Assembly: GCA_015680685.1 (NCBI GenBank) | Contig: MNCI01006929.1 | Span: forward strand, 215,605 to 279,604 | Direction of reading: 5' to 3' | Origin: Gnetum montanum | Lineage: Eukaryota > Streptophyta > Gnetopsida > Gnetales > Gnetaceae | DNA length: 64,000 bases | Part shown: positions 12,555-24,532 of the stretch, in pieces | How the letters are laid out: each line of letters opens with the position of its first letter | Numbering within the stretch: position 1 is the first letter of the stretch | The notes under the pieces: generated by a model | What the model saw: only the letters and a program-made list of their open reading frames with translations | What the model was told of the DNA's origin: nothing | Databases searched by the model: none | Position numbers and translations under genes: made by a program

Positions 12555-13490
12555 TCATCCTCTCTGAAATATGCTATGTGCATAGACCATTCTAGGTTCA
12601 TGATAAGGGTTGGTCGGTTGCACACAGACTAGTATTCTCCTATTAGAGTACTCATTTTGATTTTCTAAGAGTTTCCAACTTTCCTCGATTGGTGGTTTTA
12701 GATTAAGGGTTGAAATTTGGCGACACTCTTGCTCCAGTGCATCTATGCTTTCTTCGTGGGCACAAGTTGGTTCCCCAGTTAGTTCCATTCATATTGGTGG
12801 GTTGCTCTCTTGATTAGTTGTCAACCACTGGGTGTTCTCTTGTTGTGTGGTTGCTACATATAGGCACTTTTGTATGTTAACTTCTTGGACACACCAGTTG
12901 CATGGAGGAGATCTTGAATGCTCCTATACGCTATCACCCTCTGTATCACTGTATGTGATGCATGGAACCTTCTTCTTCTCGATCTTTCCATAAGTATTTT
13001 CCTTATATATTTCCAAGGGAAGATCATGGATTCCTAGGCATGTGTTCACGGTACTTAGCGATGCCCTTCCCATTATTATTGGGAAGTCCCCCTGGTCATT
13101 GTTGACTTGTATCACTAGGAAATCAGCTGGATATGACAAACCATACATAGTGGTAACAATGTCCTCAACCAATCCCAAGGGAATAGTGATGGAATGGTCA
13201 GCCAACTCTAAGAAAATATTACTCTTCTTTAGTGAAGGTAGGTTCCAGGCTTTATACATTTCTTTCTATATCAATTTAACTCCGAGACTTGAGTCAAGAA
13301 GAGCTTTGTGTGGTTGATTGCCAANTCTATATCAATTTGACTCCGAGACTTGAGTCAAGAAGAGCTTTGTGTGGTTGATTGCCAATGGTTTGGAGGTAGA
13401 TTAAGGGACTTCCAGGATCAAAAAATTTCCTGTGAAGGTGGCCCACCTATATCTAGTCAGTGATGGTATGTGTTAACATAACCGTATGTG
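12555..13490 (-). pseudogene. E1 aspartic protease region and C-terminal tail, degenerate
   Basis: The protease part (about 12924-13259) carries the family-typical run KAWNLPSLKKSNI, then ITIPLGLVEDIVTT and FPIIMGRASL. The active-site segment is upstream and decayed. Downstream, instead of RT, a short tail ends near PRMVYAHSIF, which resembles the tail of E4 (DPRELGSIF). The region is interrupted by stops, and a 60-bp assembly duplication lies at 13265-13385 (N at 13325). Confidence 0.7.
13265..13385. other. Single-N join flanked by a 60-bp duplication
   Basis: Bases 13265-13324 and 13326-13385 are the same 60 bp with one mismatch, around a single N at 13325. Likely an assembly artefact, like those at 104 and 18458. 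Confidence 0.85.
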
Positions 13491-13499
13491 TTGAGCTCT

Positions 13500-16017
13500 G
13501 TTGTTAGTTTGAAGGGAGCTCCGAAGCCTTATTTGATGGAGGAACGTTCAAAAGCTCAACCGCTTGTGGTTGTGAGAGCTTGTTTGGACTGTTGGTTCTG
13601 AAGAAAGGTCTTCTCCTTGTACAGTTCTCAGAACTAGCAGTAGGTTGAAGGTTTACTACTCTCGTAGCATTGCATTGCTGTGGGTGAGTGGGGAGTTCCC
13701 CTTGCATCGCTAGAGTGGGTGGTAGTGGAGCTATAGGTGTAAGAGTCGCGGGTGGATTTGGAGGATGGTATGCGTGTGGTGTGTCTCTCTTAGGAGAAGG
13801 ATTCTTATAATACTTCTAAGCTTGGTAGTGACATTGTGGAGTCATGTGACCAATAGAGTCACTTGGAGAGATTGGCTGCTACACGTAGTAGCCATATAGA
13901 TCTAGTTTCCAGTAAGGGTATTGTTGCCTTGGCAGTGGTATTCCCCATGACTGTGGGTATTGCCACTACTGGTGTTGCTCCATAGGTTGTGGCAAAGTTC
14001 CACTTGTATCATATGTTAACAGTTGGTGGAACTGCCTTAGGTTACCTTGGGGATAAGGTAACCAATGGGGTGCTTGCCATTTGTTAAGTCTTAGGTTGAG
14101 TGCATACACCCCAAACTCTTGGAGATGTAAGATTAATGGGCAACATCCCTTAGGATGGCCATATTGGCATATTTCACATCCACTGTCATTTTCTGTATCC
14201 AAATCCACAACCTCTTTAGTGATAGCTAATTCACCCTTACCTTTGTTATGTGCATAGTCTAAATCCCTCTTCTTTTTCTTATCATGGTCACTACTTCACT
14301 CCTTAGACTCCACTATGATTTTTAAAACGGTTTCAAATCTACTATCTAAGGAGTCCCACATTTGATCTACCTTAGCCAACACTTCTATTATTAATTTCTA
14401 AAGCGGCAAGGTATTCCTACTTACCAACTCTTCAAGTGGTGACTCATCCTCCTCCTCATAGAATCTTACTCCCCTCTTTCAGAGGGAAGGATTGTGGTTA
14501 TACTCTTCCGCGCTTTCTCTCTTATGTAGCTCTCCTTCTTCCTTAGCTACTTGCTCCAAAAATCTATGAACCTCATGGGATCTAAGTTTAGATAATCTCC
14601 CTTGGGCATATGTCCTAAGGGTTCTCCTGGTTTCATGTCTTAGCCCATCTATGAGATGGCGTAGTTGATCCCGTTGTGCGTAACCATGGCCCGGACAATG
14701 ATGTAACAGTGCATAATATCGGCCCATGGCAGCATCTAAGGATTCATGAGTTCCCTACTTCCATCCTTGGATCTTTTTTCGTAAGTTGGACACTTAGGAG
14801 TATGTTTGATATTTATCATTAAACAGTTCTAGCATCGTACTCCATCTCCTAATGGTCTTTGGTTCTACGAACTGGTACCAGCTTTTCACTTCTTTTATGA
14901 GTGTCCTTGGGAACAAATTTAACTTTTTCCACTCATTTTCAATGTTTTGCAAGGCACAGGCATAATGAAATTCTTGTAAGTGGTTCTACAGATCAGCGTT
15001 GTATCCCCCCTCAAATCGTGCAATATTATTCATGTCTAGTCTCTTGATCCAGCTATCTTTTTGGTGCCTTGTAGGTATTCTAATAGCCTCTGTAATGTCT
15101 AACAGGCTTTGGGTTGCAGGTAGGGGTTCTTCATGGTCATTTTTCTCATGGCGTCTGTGATGCCTACATGGTTCCCTACTTTCCCTTCTTCCATGTCGTG
15201 ATTCCCTAGAATGCCCTTGTCCTTGCTCTCAACTCTCTCGTCGAGGTTTCTCATTTTTCTTACCATTATCCTCACGGTGAGGTTCCTTATGAATGCATCT
15301 TGATGTTGAAGGAGAGAGTTAATGTTGCAATGAAGGTGAAGAGGAAGGAGAACCATTGCCATGCTGATGTTTCCTACCTTCCCTTCAGTGATCTCAACCC
15401 CGATTGTGATGATGATCAGAATGCTCGTCCTTATCTTGTGTTTGTATTCTCTCATTGAACACTTGGTGTTCATGGGGATCAGAACCACGGTTGTGTATCA
15501 TGGAGCGAAGGTTCTGATATGCCACCTCCTCACTATCATTAGGAGAGGGAACATCATTTTGTGGAGAACCTATTGAGATAGGTTCACCACCCTTCATTTC
15601 TCTTATGATGGGCGAAGCATTATGGGGTTCTTTGCCCTTCAACGATGTGTGGTAACTCTCCTACCACAAGTCTCGTTGACGTTGCAATTCTTTGGGATGG
15701 TATTCCCTTGCATTGTAATCGCATGCAATGTACTCAATGTATAATTGTGACATGCCAATTCGTGCAAGGGCACGAAGGAGCATGTTGGGGGTGGCTCTAT
15801 CTAGAGGCAATACTATGTTGCCCTCCAAGTCTCTCCAACCTAGTTGTTCGTCTTGATGGAAGACAAAGGTAAAGTTAGGTATATATTCATCGTGATGAAC
15901 ATATACCACATTGAATTGTTGAGGAACTAGTGGATTTTGATTATGTGTGTGGTGCCACCGACTATCTCTAGTGTTGGTCCTAGGTGGTGAAGTACTTTTG
16001 TGTGGAGAAGAAGACAT
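13500..16017 (-). pseudogene. E1 gag, degenerate
   Basis: The frame starts at an ATG at 16017 (MSSSPHK), matching the E2 gag start (MSSSSHK). It runs through FTFVFHQDEQLGW, a central gag core with ENEWKKLNLFPRTLIKEVKSW and MLELFNDKYQTYS, and a leucine/arginine-rich part (14479-14727). A Cys/His stretch CEICQYGHPKGCC (about 14150) and a Pro/Gln-rich C-terminus follow. Many in-frame stops and a few frameshifts break it. In this superfamily gag forms the particle that packages element RNA; this copy cannot be translated. Confidence 0.75.
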
Positions 16018-16140
16018 TTTAGTCTTGTTCGGTGTGTTGTTTATCATTATGTTATTTTTCTCTTGATTAACCCTAAGGGTTCGTTCTAGCTCCCAATGAT
16101 GTAAATGATTTCCTATGTTCTACGTAGTGCACAAACAACT

Positions 16141-16162
16141 AAGTCCCTAGGAACAACACCAA
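16141..16162 (-). promoter_or_regulatory. E1 primer-binding site, tRNA-Asp type
   Basis: On the minus strand the 5' LTR end is followed by tggtgttgttcctaggga. Plant Athila/Tat elements use tggcgccgttgccgggga, complementary to tRNA-Asp; the match is 13 of 18, with mostly transition differences. Confidence 0.7.
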
Positions 16163-16963
16163 TGATGAGTGGCGAGGTACCCCTACACTCAACCATATGA
16201 ATACGAGCATTACACGTGCGATCCGGTCGAACTCCAAGGACTAAGTTCTTACACGCCTTATGGAACACTTAAGGTTAATCAATCGTTGTCCTCCTAGACC
16301 TACTTGTATTGTCACGGTTGTATGGTTAAGTAAGTCTAAGGTATATGATTTTTATAACTTTTATCTTTTTATCGCCTATGCTAAGAGAGGAAAGGGTGAA
16401 GAGACTAAGTAACTAACTTTCACTAACTAAGATTTAATCATCCTAGCATCAGTATCCATTCCCACTTACTGTCCACACCCTGAACCAGTGCAATGCTACT
16501 GGGATTACCAAACGCTATTCATTACTAGGTTACCAAGCGTAGCACACATGCTTGAAGCGATCGTACTGAATGCACTTAACTAGGAGTTGAGAGTTGAGAG
16601 AGATTAATTATCTACGAAATAATTTAAGCATTTAACATTAATTAAATCCTAATTAGCTTAGTCCATGCACTGCAAGGTTTATCAGAAAGTTCATCTTTAT
16701 TTCCGTACACAAATGTGTGCTCAGGTACAATTTGCTCAAATAAAGATCAATTCACTTTGAGACTTCTACTGCGGGCACATGGAAATTATTCTATCTCTGG
16801 AATGGTAAAATTTCTAGAGTTTAGCTAAGGGTCTAGATCTAGATGAGAAAACAAGGGAAAGATGCCTCTTATTTATAGAACTGGCGACGGGCTGCGATAT
16901 CGCGTACGCAATATCATAGGTGTCAACGTGATATCGTGGCCCATGCGATATCGCATCCCATCA
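16163..16963 (-). repeat. E1 5' LTR
   Basis: 801 bp, the same length as its partner at 9840-10640. The U3 palindrome is present but partly decayed near 16893-16915. It ends beside the agttt side of the target-site duplication. Confidence 0.9.
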
Positions 16964-16968
16964 AGTTT

Positions 16969-17663
16969 CATAACAATAGTAATGCATTGTTCATTTCTTT
17001 TCATGACATAATGTAAAAAATAAAAAGGCTAACATCAAGAAAAGTTTTTTGTGTAAATAACGTACCTTGAAAAATACTTAAATGGATAGGGCCATTAGTA
17101 TAGAATGTTATCTTGAAGAAATTGAATTTGGTTGTACAAGTTGAGTTGGAAAAAGAATGGTGTATACTCTTTAAAAAGTAAGACAAAAAAGATCTAAATA
17201 ATTATCAATAGTTTGCAATAGGTAATATTTTTTATCAAGATTCTAGAACCTATGCTTGGAATATTAGTTGAAGAAAATCAAATATATGCAGTTTCTCAAG
17301 GAAGAAACATTCTATTATAGATCATCTCATCACTTTAAAATATTATTAATAAAGCAAAATATCTATGTAAGGAAACATTTGTTACTTTGTTTGTTTCTCT
17401 AAAGCTTTTGATTTGATCATTCAAAAAAATTATGGAGGGGCTTGGAAAATTTAGAAGTTCCTACAATACTATTAGTTGCTAACTAACAAAATTACAAAGA
17501 GGTATGCATTTAGGTTATAAATGATGACAAAAATATTTTATTTAGTAGTTTTTTTTTGTGTTAAATAAGGATGACCTCTTTATCTTATTTGGGTTTTTTA
17601 TTAATGGACTTGAAAAGTGGATGCATAAAATACCAACTCAATTTATAATTACAATTGAAAATA
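16969..17663. other. AT-rich spacer between E1 and the copia element
   Basis: No gene is supported. Confidence 0.4.
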
Positions 17664-18157
17664 TGTTAGTTTTAGAACAATCCCACAAGATATGATTAGA
17701 ATATTATTTTAGAGATTAGAAACATCAACATAATAGAAAATGAAGCAAGATACCAAGACTTACGTGGTTCAAATTATTTCCTACATCCATGGGCAAAGGA
17801 GAAGCTTTCAATTCTTCTACAAAATGTAAAGACAATTACAAGAGGAGAATCCTCATCCGCAAATTGCTTGTAGCTCACAACCACACTCAACTCACACTTC
17901 TCTCACTAAGCTTTATGGCTTCCTTACTTGCTTCTTTTTCTTTCTAACTTGCTTGTTACAAAAAAGGGCCTTAAGCCCTTTATATAGAAGTGTCATGGAA
18001 AATATAGAGAGCCATGAAGCCATGGGGGCTATTGGTGGATTTACCAAACTATGGATACAAATAGTATGCTAATACAAAGTGCCTCATAAACCATGAATTA
18101 AAACAATATGCATATACAATATGTCATATAAATCATTGCTGCAAACAAGAGGCCACG
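17664..18157 (-). repeat. Copia 3' LTR
   Basis: 494 bp, similar along its length to 21651-22140. It contains ccctttatatagaag, a TATA-like box on the plus-strand listing, and the repeated block around cacaaccacactcaactcac. Confidence 0.8.
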
Positions 18158-18199
18158 AATGTCAAGACACACCTAGCAGAGCTCCACCTTGGCTTGAAT

Positions 18200-21100
18200 T
18201 ATAGCAAAGTACCTTACAATACAAAATAGTAGATAGAACTCCACCTTTTCCAAATAAGCCTAAAAAAGTACATATCAAATATTGCAAAGACCAATTAACT
18301 CCAAGAAATGCTTGAACTTGGTTACAGTAAGAGGCTTAGTCATCATGTCGACTAGATTATTTGTAGTATCAATTTTCTCATGATAATATTACCTTCATAA
18401 ATAACATCATGAACAAAATGGTACCTAACATTAATGTGCTTCATCCTCTCATGGAACNAAAAATGGTACCTAACATTAATGTGCTTCATCCTCTCATGGA
18501 ACATCTAATCTTTAGTCAAGTAAATAGCACTTTGGGTATCACAATAGGTGATAGTTTCCTATGGATTAGAACTAAGTTCACCAACTAAATCTCTCAATCA
18601 ATCATCTTCTTTAATGGCTTCTACAACTACCATATATTTTTCCTCTGAATTAGAGAGTGCAATTGTAGCTGCAATGTTGCTTTCCAACTAACTACACAAC
18701 TACCAAGAGAAAATACATATGCAATAAGTGACCTCCTTCTATCAAGATCACTTGCATAGTCTAAATCAATAAGACCAATCACATTATTCCTACTTCACCC
18801 AAACTCTAAAAAAGAATTAGAAGTACCCTAAAAATATCTCAAAATCCATTTTACTACATGTTCATGCTTCTTACCAAGATTAGACATATACTCAACATCA
18901 AATTCTGATTATGGTGACAAAGTAGTAAAAAGTCTAGAATGAGTAGTAAGAGGAGAAAATATATCATTGAAGTTAACTCCTTGAACTTGGCCATAGCCTT
19001 TATCCACAAACTATTCCTTGTACCTAGCATTGTTAGTTGTTGGGGTTCCTTTCTTCTTCTTAAATATCCATTTACAACCTACAATTTTCTATCCTTTGGG
19101 GTCATTTCACTAGCTTTCAAGTGTGATTCTTGTGAAGAGACTCAACTTCATCTTACATAGCAATTAACCATTTAGCATAATTATTATAAAAAATAGCTTT
19201 AGAATAGGTGGAAGGCTCACCATCACAATTTGTTTCTTGTGCCACTACTAAAACATCTACCACCAAATCTAAATCAACATATCAATGTGGATGTTTTATT
19301 TCTCTTCTTACTCTATATTGGGCTATGTAATATGGCTTATCTTGCACTACATCTACTTCAATGGAACTTGGTAACTAAACTGTGCTAGGTTGAGAAGTAT
19401 TTTATGAAGTAGAGGCTCTCTCAATTTCTAACTCTACTTTTTTAATTGAACTCTTTTCACTTGTATCAAAAGAAACAAATACCTCTTTCCTTGGATGAAG
19501 GATGAAAGACTCATCATATATAACATCTCTACTAACTATAAACTCAGGTGACTTAGCAATAGGGCACCATAATCTATATTCATTAACACTTGATGCATAA
19601 CCAAGAATAATGCACTTCTTAGGTCTAGGTTCTAATTTACCATCATTCACATGTGCATATGTAGGACACCCCAAATATGTGCAAATTAAAATAGTTAGCA
19701 AGTTTACCACACCATACCTCATCTAAAATCTTAATATTAATAGATGCATTTGGAGAGCGATTCACTAAACAACTACTTGTTGAAAGTGCCTTTGCCTAAA
19801 AATTCTTGGATAGGCTAGGATTAGAGAGCATGCAATGAGTTCTCTCCAAAAGAGCTCTATTCATGCACTCAGCCATATCATTTTTTTGTGGAGTCCTAGT
19901 GATTGTGTAATGTCAAACAATCCATGTATGCTTACAAAATTCATTAAACTCACTACCACAAAATTCCAAGCCATTATGAGTTCCAAGACACTTAATCCTT
20001 TTACTAGTTTGATTTTCAACTAAGGCCTTTCATTATTTAAAGGTGATAAACACATCACCCTTTTGTTTTAATAAATACACCCAAAACTTCCTAGAGTAAT
20101 CATCAATGAAGGTAATCATGTAACGAGTTCCTCCTTTTAAAGTAGTTGGTGTTGGTCCCCAAAGATCTAAATGAATATAATGCAAAATATCTTTTGTTTT
20201 ATGAGAAGTTGTAAGAAGCATAACTCTCTTTTGTTTGCCAAAAACATAATGCTCACAGAAGTCCAATTTTGATGTACTTTATCCACAATGGAGACCCCTA
20301 TTACTTAGTAGTGTCAAATCCTTCTTGCTCATATGTCCTAATCTCATATGCCATAAGTTGGTGACATCAGAATCTGACAAGGAAGATGTGGAAGCTATGA
20401 CTAAACCTATAACACAAGAATTTTCCAACACATACAATCATCCTAGCTTTTTAGCTTTCATTACAACTAAGGCACATTTTGTAACTTTCAAAACTCCACC
20501 TCCACCTATATAGTTATATCCATTAACATCAAGAGCACTCAAGGAGATCAAGTTCCTTTTTAAGTTAGGAACATGACAAACATCTAACAATGTTCAAACT
20601 ATACCATTTCACATATCTTGATCCAATACCAGCTATCTAGCAAGATTGATTTTTCCCCATCAACACAATTGATTGATATATTGAAAAACATCTTTTGTTT
20701 GGACATATATGGAAAGAACAAGTAGTATAAAAAATCCACTCATGCTAAGGTGTGGAGCTATATTCAACAACTAATAGAACATCATTCTTAGGTTCATTTC
20801 TATAATACTAGCTTTAGCAAATTTTTCATTTCCCTTTTGATCCTTTTTCTCACTTTTATTTTTTAGTTTAAAAAAATTAGTCTTAATGTGTCCTTTTCTC
20901 TTAAAGTAATTTCAAGTCATATTTCTATATTTACATTTTGATCAAAACCTTGATTTAAACATATTGTTAGACTCCCTCTTAATAGATCGACCTCTAATAA
21001 TCAAGCCTTGTACTTGACTCTCATTGACATTATGATTGAGCTCTTTGTCAATAAGCTCTTTTGAAAACAAAGCTTCTCTAACATCCTTCACACAAATGGT

Positions 21101-21553
21101 ATTCATACCATAAATCATAGTTTCTATAAATTTCCTATATGAAGGAGGTAATGACCATAACAAAATAAGAGCTTTATCTTCATTATCAAATGTAATATCC
21201 ATATTTTCCAAGTCCATAATAACAAAAGAAAGTTCATCAACATGAGTTTTAATGTATGTAACGTCTCCCATATGAAGCATTTACAGGTGATCTTTCAAAA
21301 CCAATTTGCTGGTGAGGCTCTTTGTCATCTATAAAGATTCTAATTTGAGCCACAATGCTATCATTGTTTTTTTATATATAACATTTTGTAAAAATTCATT
21401 GGACAAGTACAAGTGAATGGTTGAAAGTGCTTTCTGATCCATCTTCTCTTTTTCTTCTTCAATCATGAAGTTAGGCATTTTTTCTTTTCTTTTTTTAACA
21501 AAGCTTTCTATAATCCATTTTGGGTTAGGATAGCTTTCATCTTGACTTGCCAC
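18200..21553 (-). pseudogene. Copia gag-int-RT-RH polyprotein, degenerate
   Basis: Gag (about 20942-21553) has the UBN2-like segments ALSTIHLYLSNEFLQNV and ALILLWSLPPSYRKF. Integrase (20033-20266) shows YIHLDLWGP and TFIDDYSRKFWVYL, which include the first catalytic Asp region. Its C-terminal part (19402-19722) shows KKCIILGYASSVNEYRLW and SRDVIYDE. An RT remnant near 18940-19110 reads KWIFKKKKGTPTTNNARYK, then jumps to RNase H-like sequence (18300-18870, VIGLIDLDYASDLDRRRS). The RT catalytic core is missing. Stops and one assembly duplication (N at 18458) add to the damage. Confidence 0.8.
18415..18502. other. Single-N join flanked by a 43-bp duplication
   Basis: Bases 18415-18457 and 18460-18502 are identical, with a single N at 18458. 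It duplicates a piece of the copia RNase H region and is most likely an assembly artefact. Confidence 0.85.
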
Positions 21554-21650
21554 AAAAAAAAACTAACATTGCAATCAAAATTTTCAATATCAAACTTTGT
21601 CATCATACCGAAATCTCAAAAATGATAAGCAAGAAAACTTTGATACCACT

Positions 21651-22140
21651 TGTTAGTTTCAAAGCAATTTCACAAGATAGAATTAGAGGATCATTTTAGA
21701 GATTAGAAACATCAACATAATAGGAAATGATGCAAGATACTAAGACTCATGTGGTTCAACTTATAGCTGACAGCAATGGGCAAAGGTGAAACTTTCAATT
21801 CTTCTACAAAATGAAGAGACAATTACAAGAGGAGAATCCTCACCCAAAAATTGGTTGTAGCTCACAACCACACTCAACTCACACTTCTCTCACTAACCTT
21901 TATAGCTTCCTTGCTTCTTTTTCTTTCTAACTTGGTTATTACAAACAAGGGCCTTAAGCCCTTTATATAGAAGTGTCATGGACAATAGAAAGACCCATGA
22001 AGCCATGGGGGTTATTGTTGAATTTACCAAACTATGGATATAAACAATATGCTCATACAAGGTGCCTCATAACCCATGGATAAAAATAATATGCATATAC
22101 AATATGTCATACAAACCATGGATGCAAACAAGAGACAACA
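21651..22140 (-). repeat. Copia 5' LTR
   Basis: 490 bp. The PBS lies just left of it on the plus-strand listing (gataccacttg at about 21641-21651). Confidence 0.8.
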
Positions 22141-22915
22141 AAAGGAAGCCATAACCTAACTACATAATCATGTTAGACTCTTACTCTATGTTATTGATGT
22201 TCTCTTGATTTCAAATTCAATGGAAAGATTACAATAAATACTTAAAACTCTTATTGAGTTTTATCAATATTATCAACATTCATGAATGAAAATTAATATC
22301 CAAAAAACTAAAATAATCATTTATGGCACACATAATAATGCATGATGCAATCTATTACTTTTATTTCAGTGTACAATAGTCTTGTATTTTAATGTCTTTA
22401 GACGAACTAGGGGAGGTGTTAGGAAAGTAGCCATGTGGGTTTGCCACTACATGAATTGTTATCTCTTGCTAATTTTGTTGCACTTGCTATCAGCTATTAC
22501 AACAATATAAGCAAAGGTATAACATTACATGTGAACAAGATCTACCATTCCTGACCATGAATTTGTGCTTGTCCATAACTAATGAGCTTTAGAGAAAGAC
22601 AAGAATGTAACATCGTCACCAGCCTTTCATTCATGGGATTGTTGTCTCAGCCAAATCAAACTCTGGGATTAAAATTTCACTCTCCCTTCAGTTTTAATTC
22701 GTTTCTATTATTGCCTTTCATTTTTCTTTGGGCTTCATCAATAGCTGATATATTAACCCATAATCCCCTTCCAAATGAATCTTTTGAAATTGAACCTATC
22801 CAAGATCAGAAATCCTATAGCATCTTTAGCTCATTCCATAATGTCTTATATATATTAATATCTGATTGAACTTATCTAAATACAAACAAAGAATTTGCAA
22901 GCCCATGTAGTAGTT
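22141..22915. other. Intergenic sequence without a recognisable gene
   Basis: The frame at 22582-22869 has no recognisable domain; treated as chance. Confidence 0.35.
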
Positions 22916-23585
22916 GTTGTGGCCAACCTCACCCATGCTATTGCATGTGGCCATGATCAACAAAACTATTTGGTAAAATCATATACTATTTCACCAAGTA
23001 ATGTTAACATGCAAGAAGGTGGACTGATGTGCAGGAAGGTGAATCGACATGCGGGGAGGTGAACCGATGTGCTAGAAGGTGGACTAACCTACAGGGCGGT
23101 GAAACATCACTAGCAGGTAGCTATATTGTAAAGGATTGCAAAAAAAGAATGGACCAGTCTCTCAGGGGGGAGGGGAGTGAGGGCCTCCTTAACAAATCAA
23201 GCTCTCTTACTAAATAGCTATGTCTCTCTTCATTGAAGTGCACGTAGATGGGCAAGGGGATCTCTAGGGGTTGAGAAACCAATGGATGACAATTTTCTCT
23301 CTCTCTCTCTCTACTCTTTTTTTTCTTGGGATGACAATGACAAAGTTGATGTGTGTAGATGGAAAGTAGGGTAGGTGGGTTCTACAGTCTTGTTTCTTTA
23401 TTCTTGGTAATGAACCAATGATAGTTAGCAGTGGTAGAGCTATGTGGACATTGATCAACAACTTTAGTAGGAAACCAAGAGGTAGCAATTTTCTTTTTTC
23501 CTTTTTGTGGTAGACCCATGATAGCAACAAATGTTAGACTGGAGAGAGCAACACGTCTACTGACATGTGATAGTGGGATCTAGTG

Positions 23586-23622
<37 letters not shown>

Positions 23623-23719
23623 TGGTGTTGTAGTAGTTGATAGCAGCAATTGCATGTGCGGGTTCTACAGTTTTGTTCTATTTTTGGTGAGTAGTGCATC
23701 TATGGTAGGGTTCTCCAAA
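22916..23719 (+). repeat. Direct repeat copy A, unnamed family
   Basis: About 804 bp matching 24533-25347 along its length, from gttgtggccaacc to gggttctccaaa. It contains a 20-bp minisatellite, a conserved middle part (gagggcctccttaacaaatca) and CT microsatellites at 23289-23312 and 23591-23618. On the minus strand its right end reads the same short peptide (ENPTIDALLTKNRTKL, stop) that ends the glutamate receptor gene in copy B. Confidence 0.85.
23009..23108 (+). repeat. 20-bp minisatellite, 5 units
   Basis: Five units of the type atgcaggaaggtgaaccgat. The matching array in copy B has six units. Confidence 0.85.
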
Positions 23720-24532
23720 TAGAGATAAATTTCTCTCTCTCATGCTAGCAATGGGAGACATTATGTCTATGCATTAGATATACGTTAGTCGGCCCCTTAA
23801 TATAGTCTCTTCTCTCTCTCTCTCTCCCTCCTCTAGTGGCTATAGGTAGTATTGGTTGTAGCAACATCTGCAATGGATTGATGGTGAACAACGAAAATAG
23901 TTGGGAAGCAAAGAAAATTTATTTTGATTACCTTTTGTATTCTTGAATTTGAGACATTCATTCTAATTAAAATTTCCCTTTTTTTTATTTTCAAAATGTC
24001 ATATAACTCTCTCTAGCTTAAACTATTTCTGGGTTTCCATACCCATATGGGAGGTGCCCTAGGCAATAGTCTCCTCAAATGAGTTTTTCCCTAGGTGTTG
24101 GTGCAGCCAGAATTTATGCATCAACACCTATTTAGCTCTAGAAGAAGGGCCTTTCTCCCACATTTTTTTTATCAACTCTTTTTGCCATTTTCTTATGGCT
24201 ATTTCATTTTCCAATCCTATCTTGGAACTTGTTGATTTTTTTAAAAAAGCCTTTATCTTCAAACACTTATTTTCTACCTTTTTTAATGCTTCACATTTTT
24301 TGAAAATTATTGTTACCGAAACCCTTTTTTTATAACTCTTGTTTCCTAGTTCCATTTTGAATTTTTGATTTTGGCGATCCTTGCCTAAGTCCTAACTTGG
24401 GTGAGGTGGTTTTATTATTCAATCTTAAATTTATTTTCTTGAAGTTTTTCTTATTTTATTATTTCCTTTTAATATTTCATGGTTTTTGTTGCTCCTTACA
24501 CTTGCATGTAATTTGTTGTTTGGGGGCTAAGT
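23720..24532. repeat. Spacer between repeat copies, repeat-derived
   Basis: Contains a CT microsatellite (about 23809-23827) and, near 24035-24115, the block found in inverse orientation at about 5945-6040. No gene is supported. Confidence 0.5.

Larger units (their letters stand above)
9840..16963 (-). mobile_element. Athila-type Ty3/gypsy element E1, gag-PR only
   Basis: Both LTRs are exactly 801 bp (9840-10640 and 16163-16963) and start and end TG...CA. Flanks agctt (9835-9839) and agttt (16964-16968) match at four of five bases, as expected for an aged 5-bp target-site duplication. On the minus strand the order is 5' LTR, a tRNA-Asp-like PBS, gag, protease, a long noncoding stretch, a PPT (tcatgggggta) and the 3' LTR. 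Reverse transcriptase, RNase H and integrase are absent. In the first 200 bp the LTRs differ at about 17 positions by eye, mostly transitions, so the insertion is old. Confidence 0.9.
17664..22140 (-). mobile_element. Ty1/copia LTR element, internally deleted
   Basis: LTRs at 17664-18157 and 21651-22140 start tgttag on the plus strand and share long identical stretches. On the minus strand a PBS tggtatcaaag follows the 5' LTR after two bases, the initiator-Met tRNA type usual for copia. A purine run aaggtggag near 18188-18196 is the PPT candidate. Domain order on the minus strand is gag, integrase, RT remnant, RNase H, which is the copia order. The internal part is only 3.5 kb because most of RT is gone. 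Flanks aaata and aaagg match at three of five bases. Confidence 0.85.

Noticed and set aside
23289-23827. CT microsatellites as regulatory GAGA elements of GLR
   Set aside because: They lie 1.5 kb or more beyond the 3' end of the gene and belong to the dispersed repeat.
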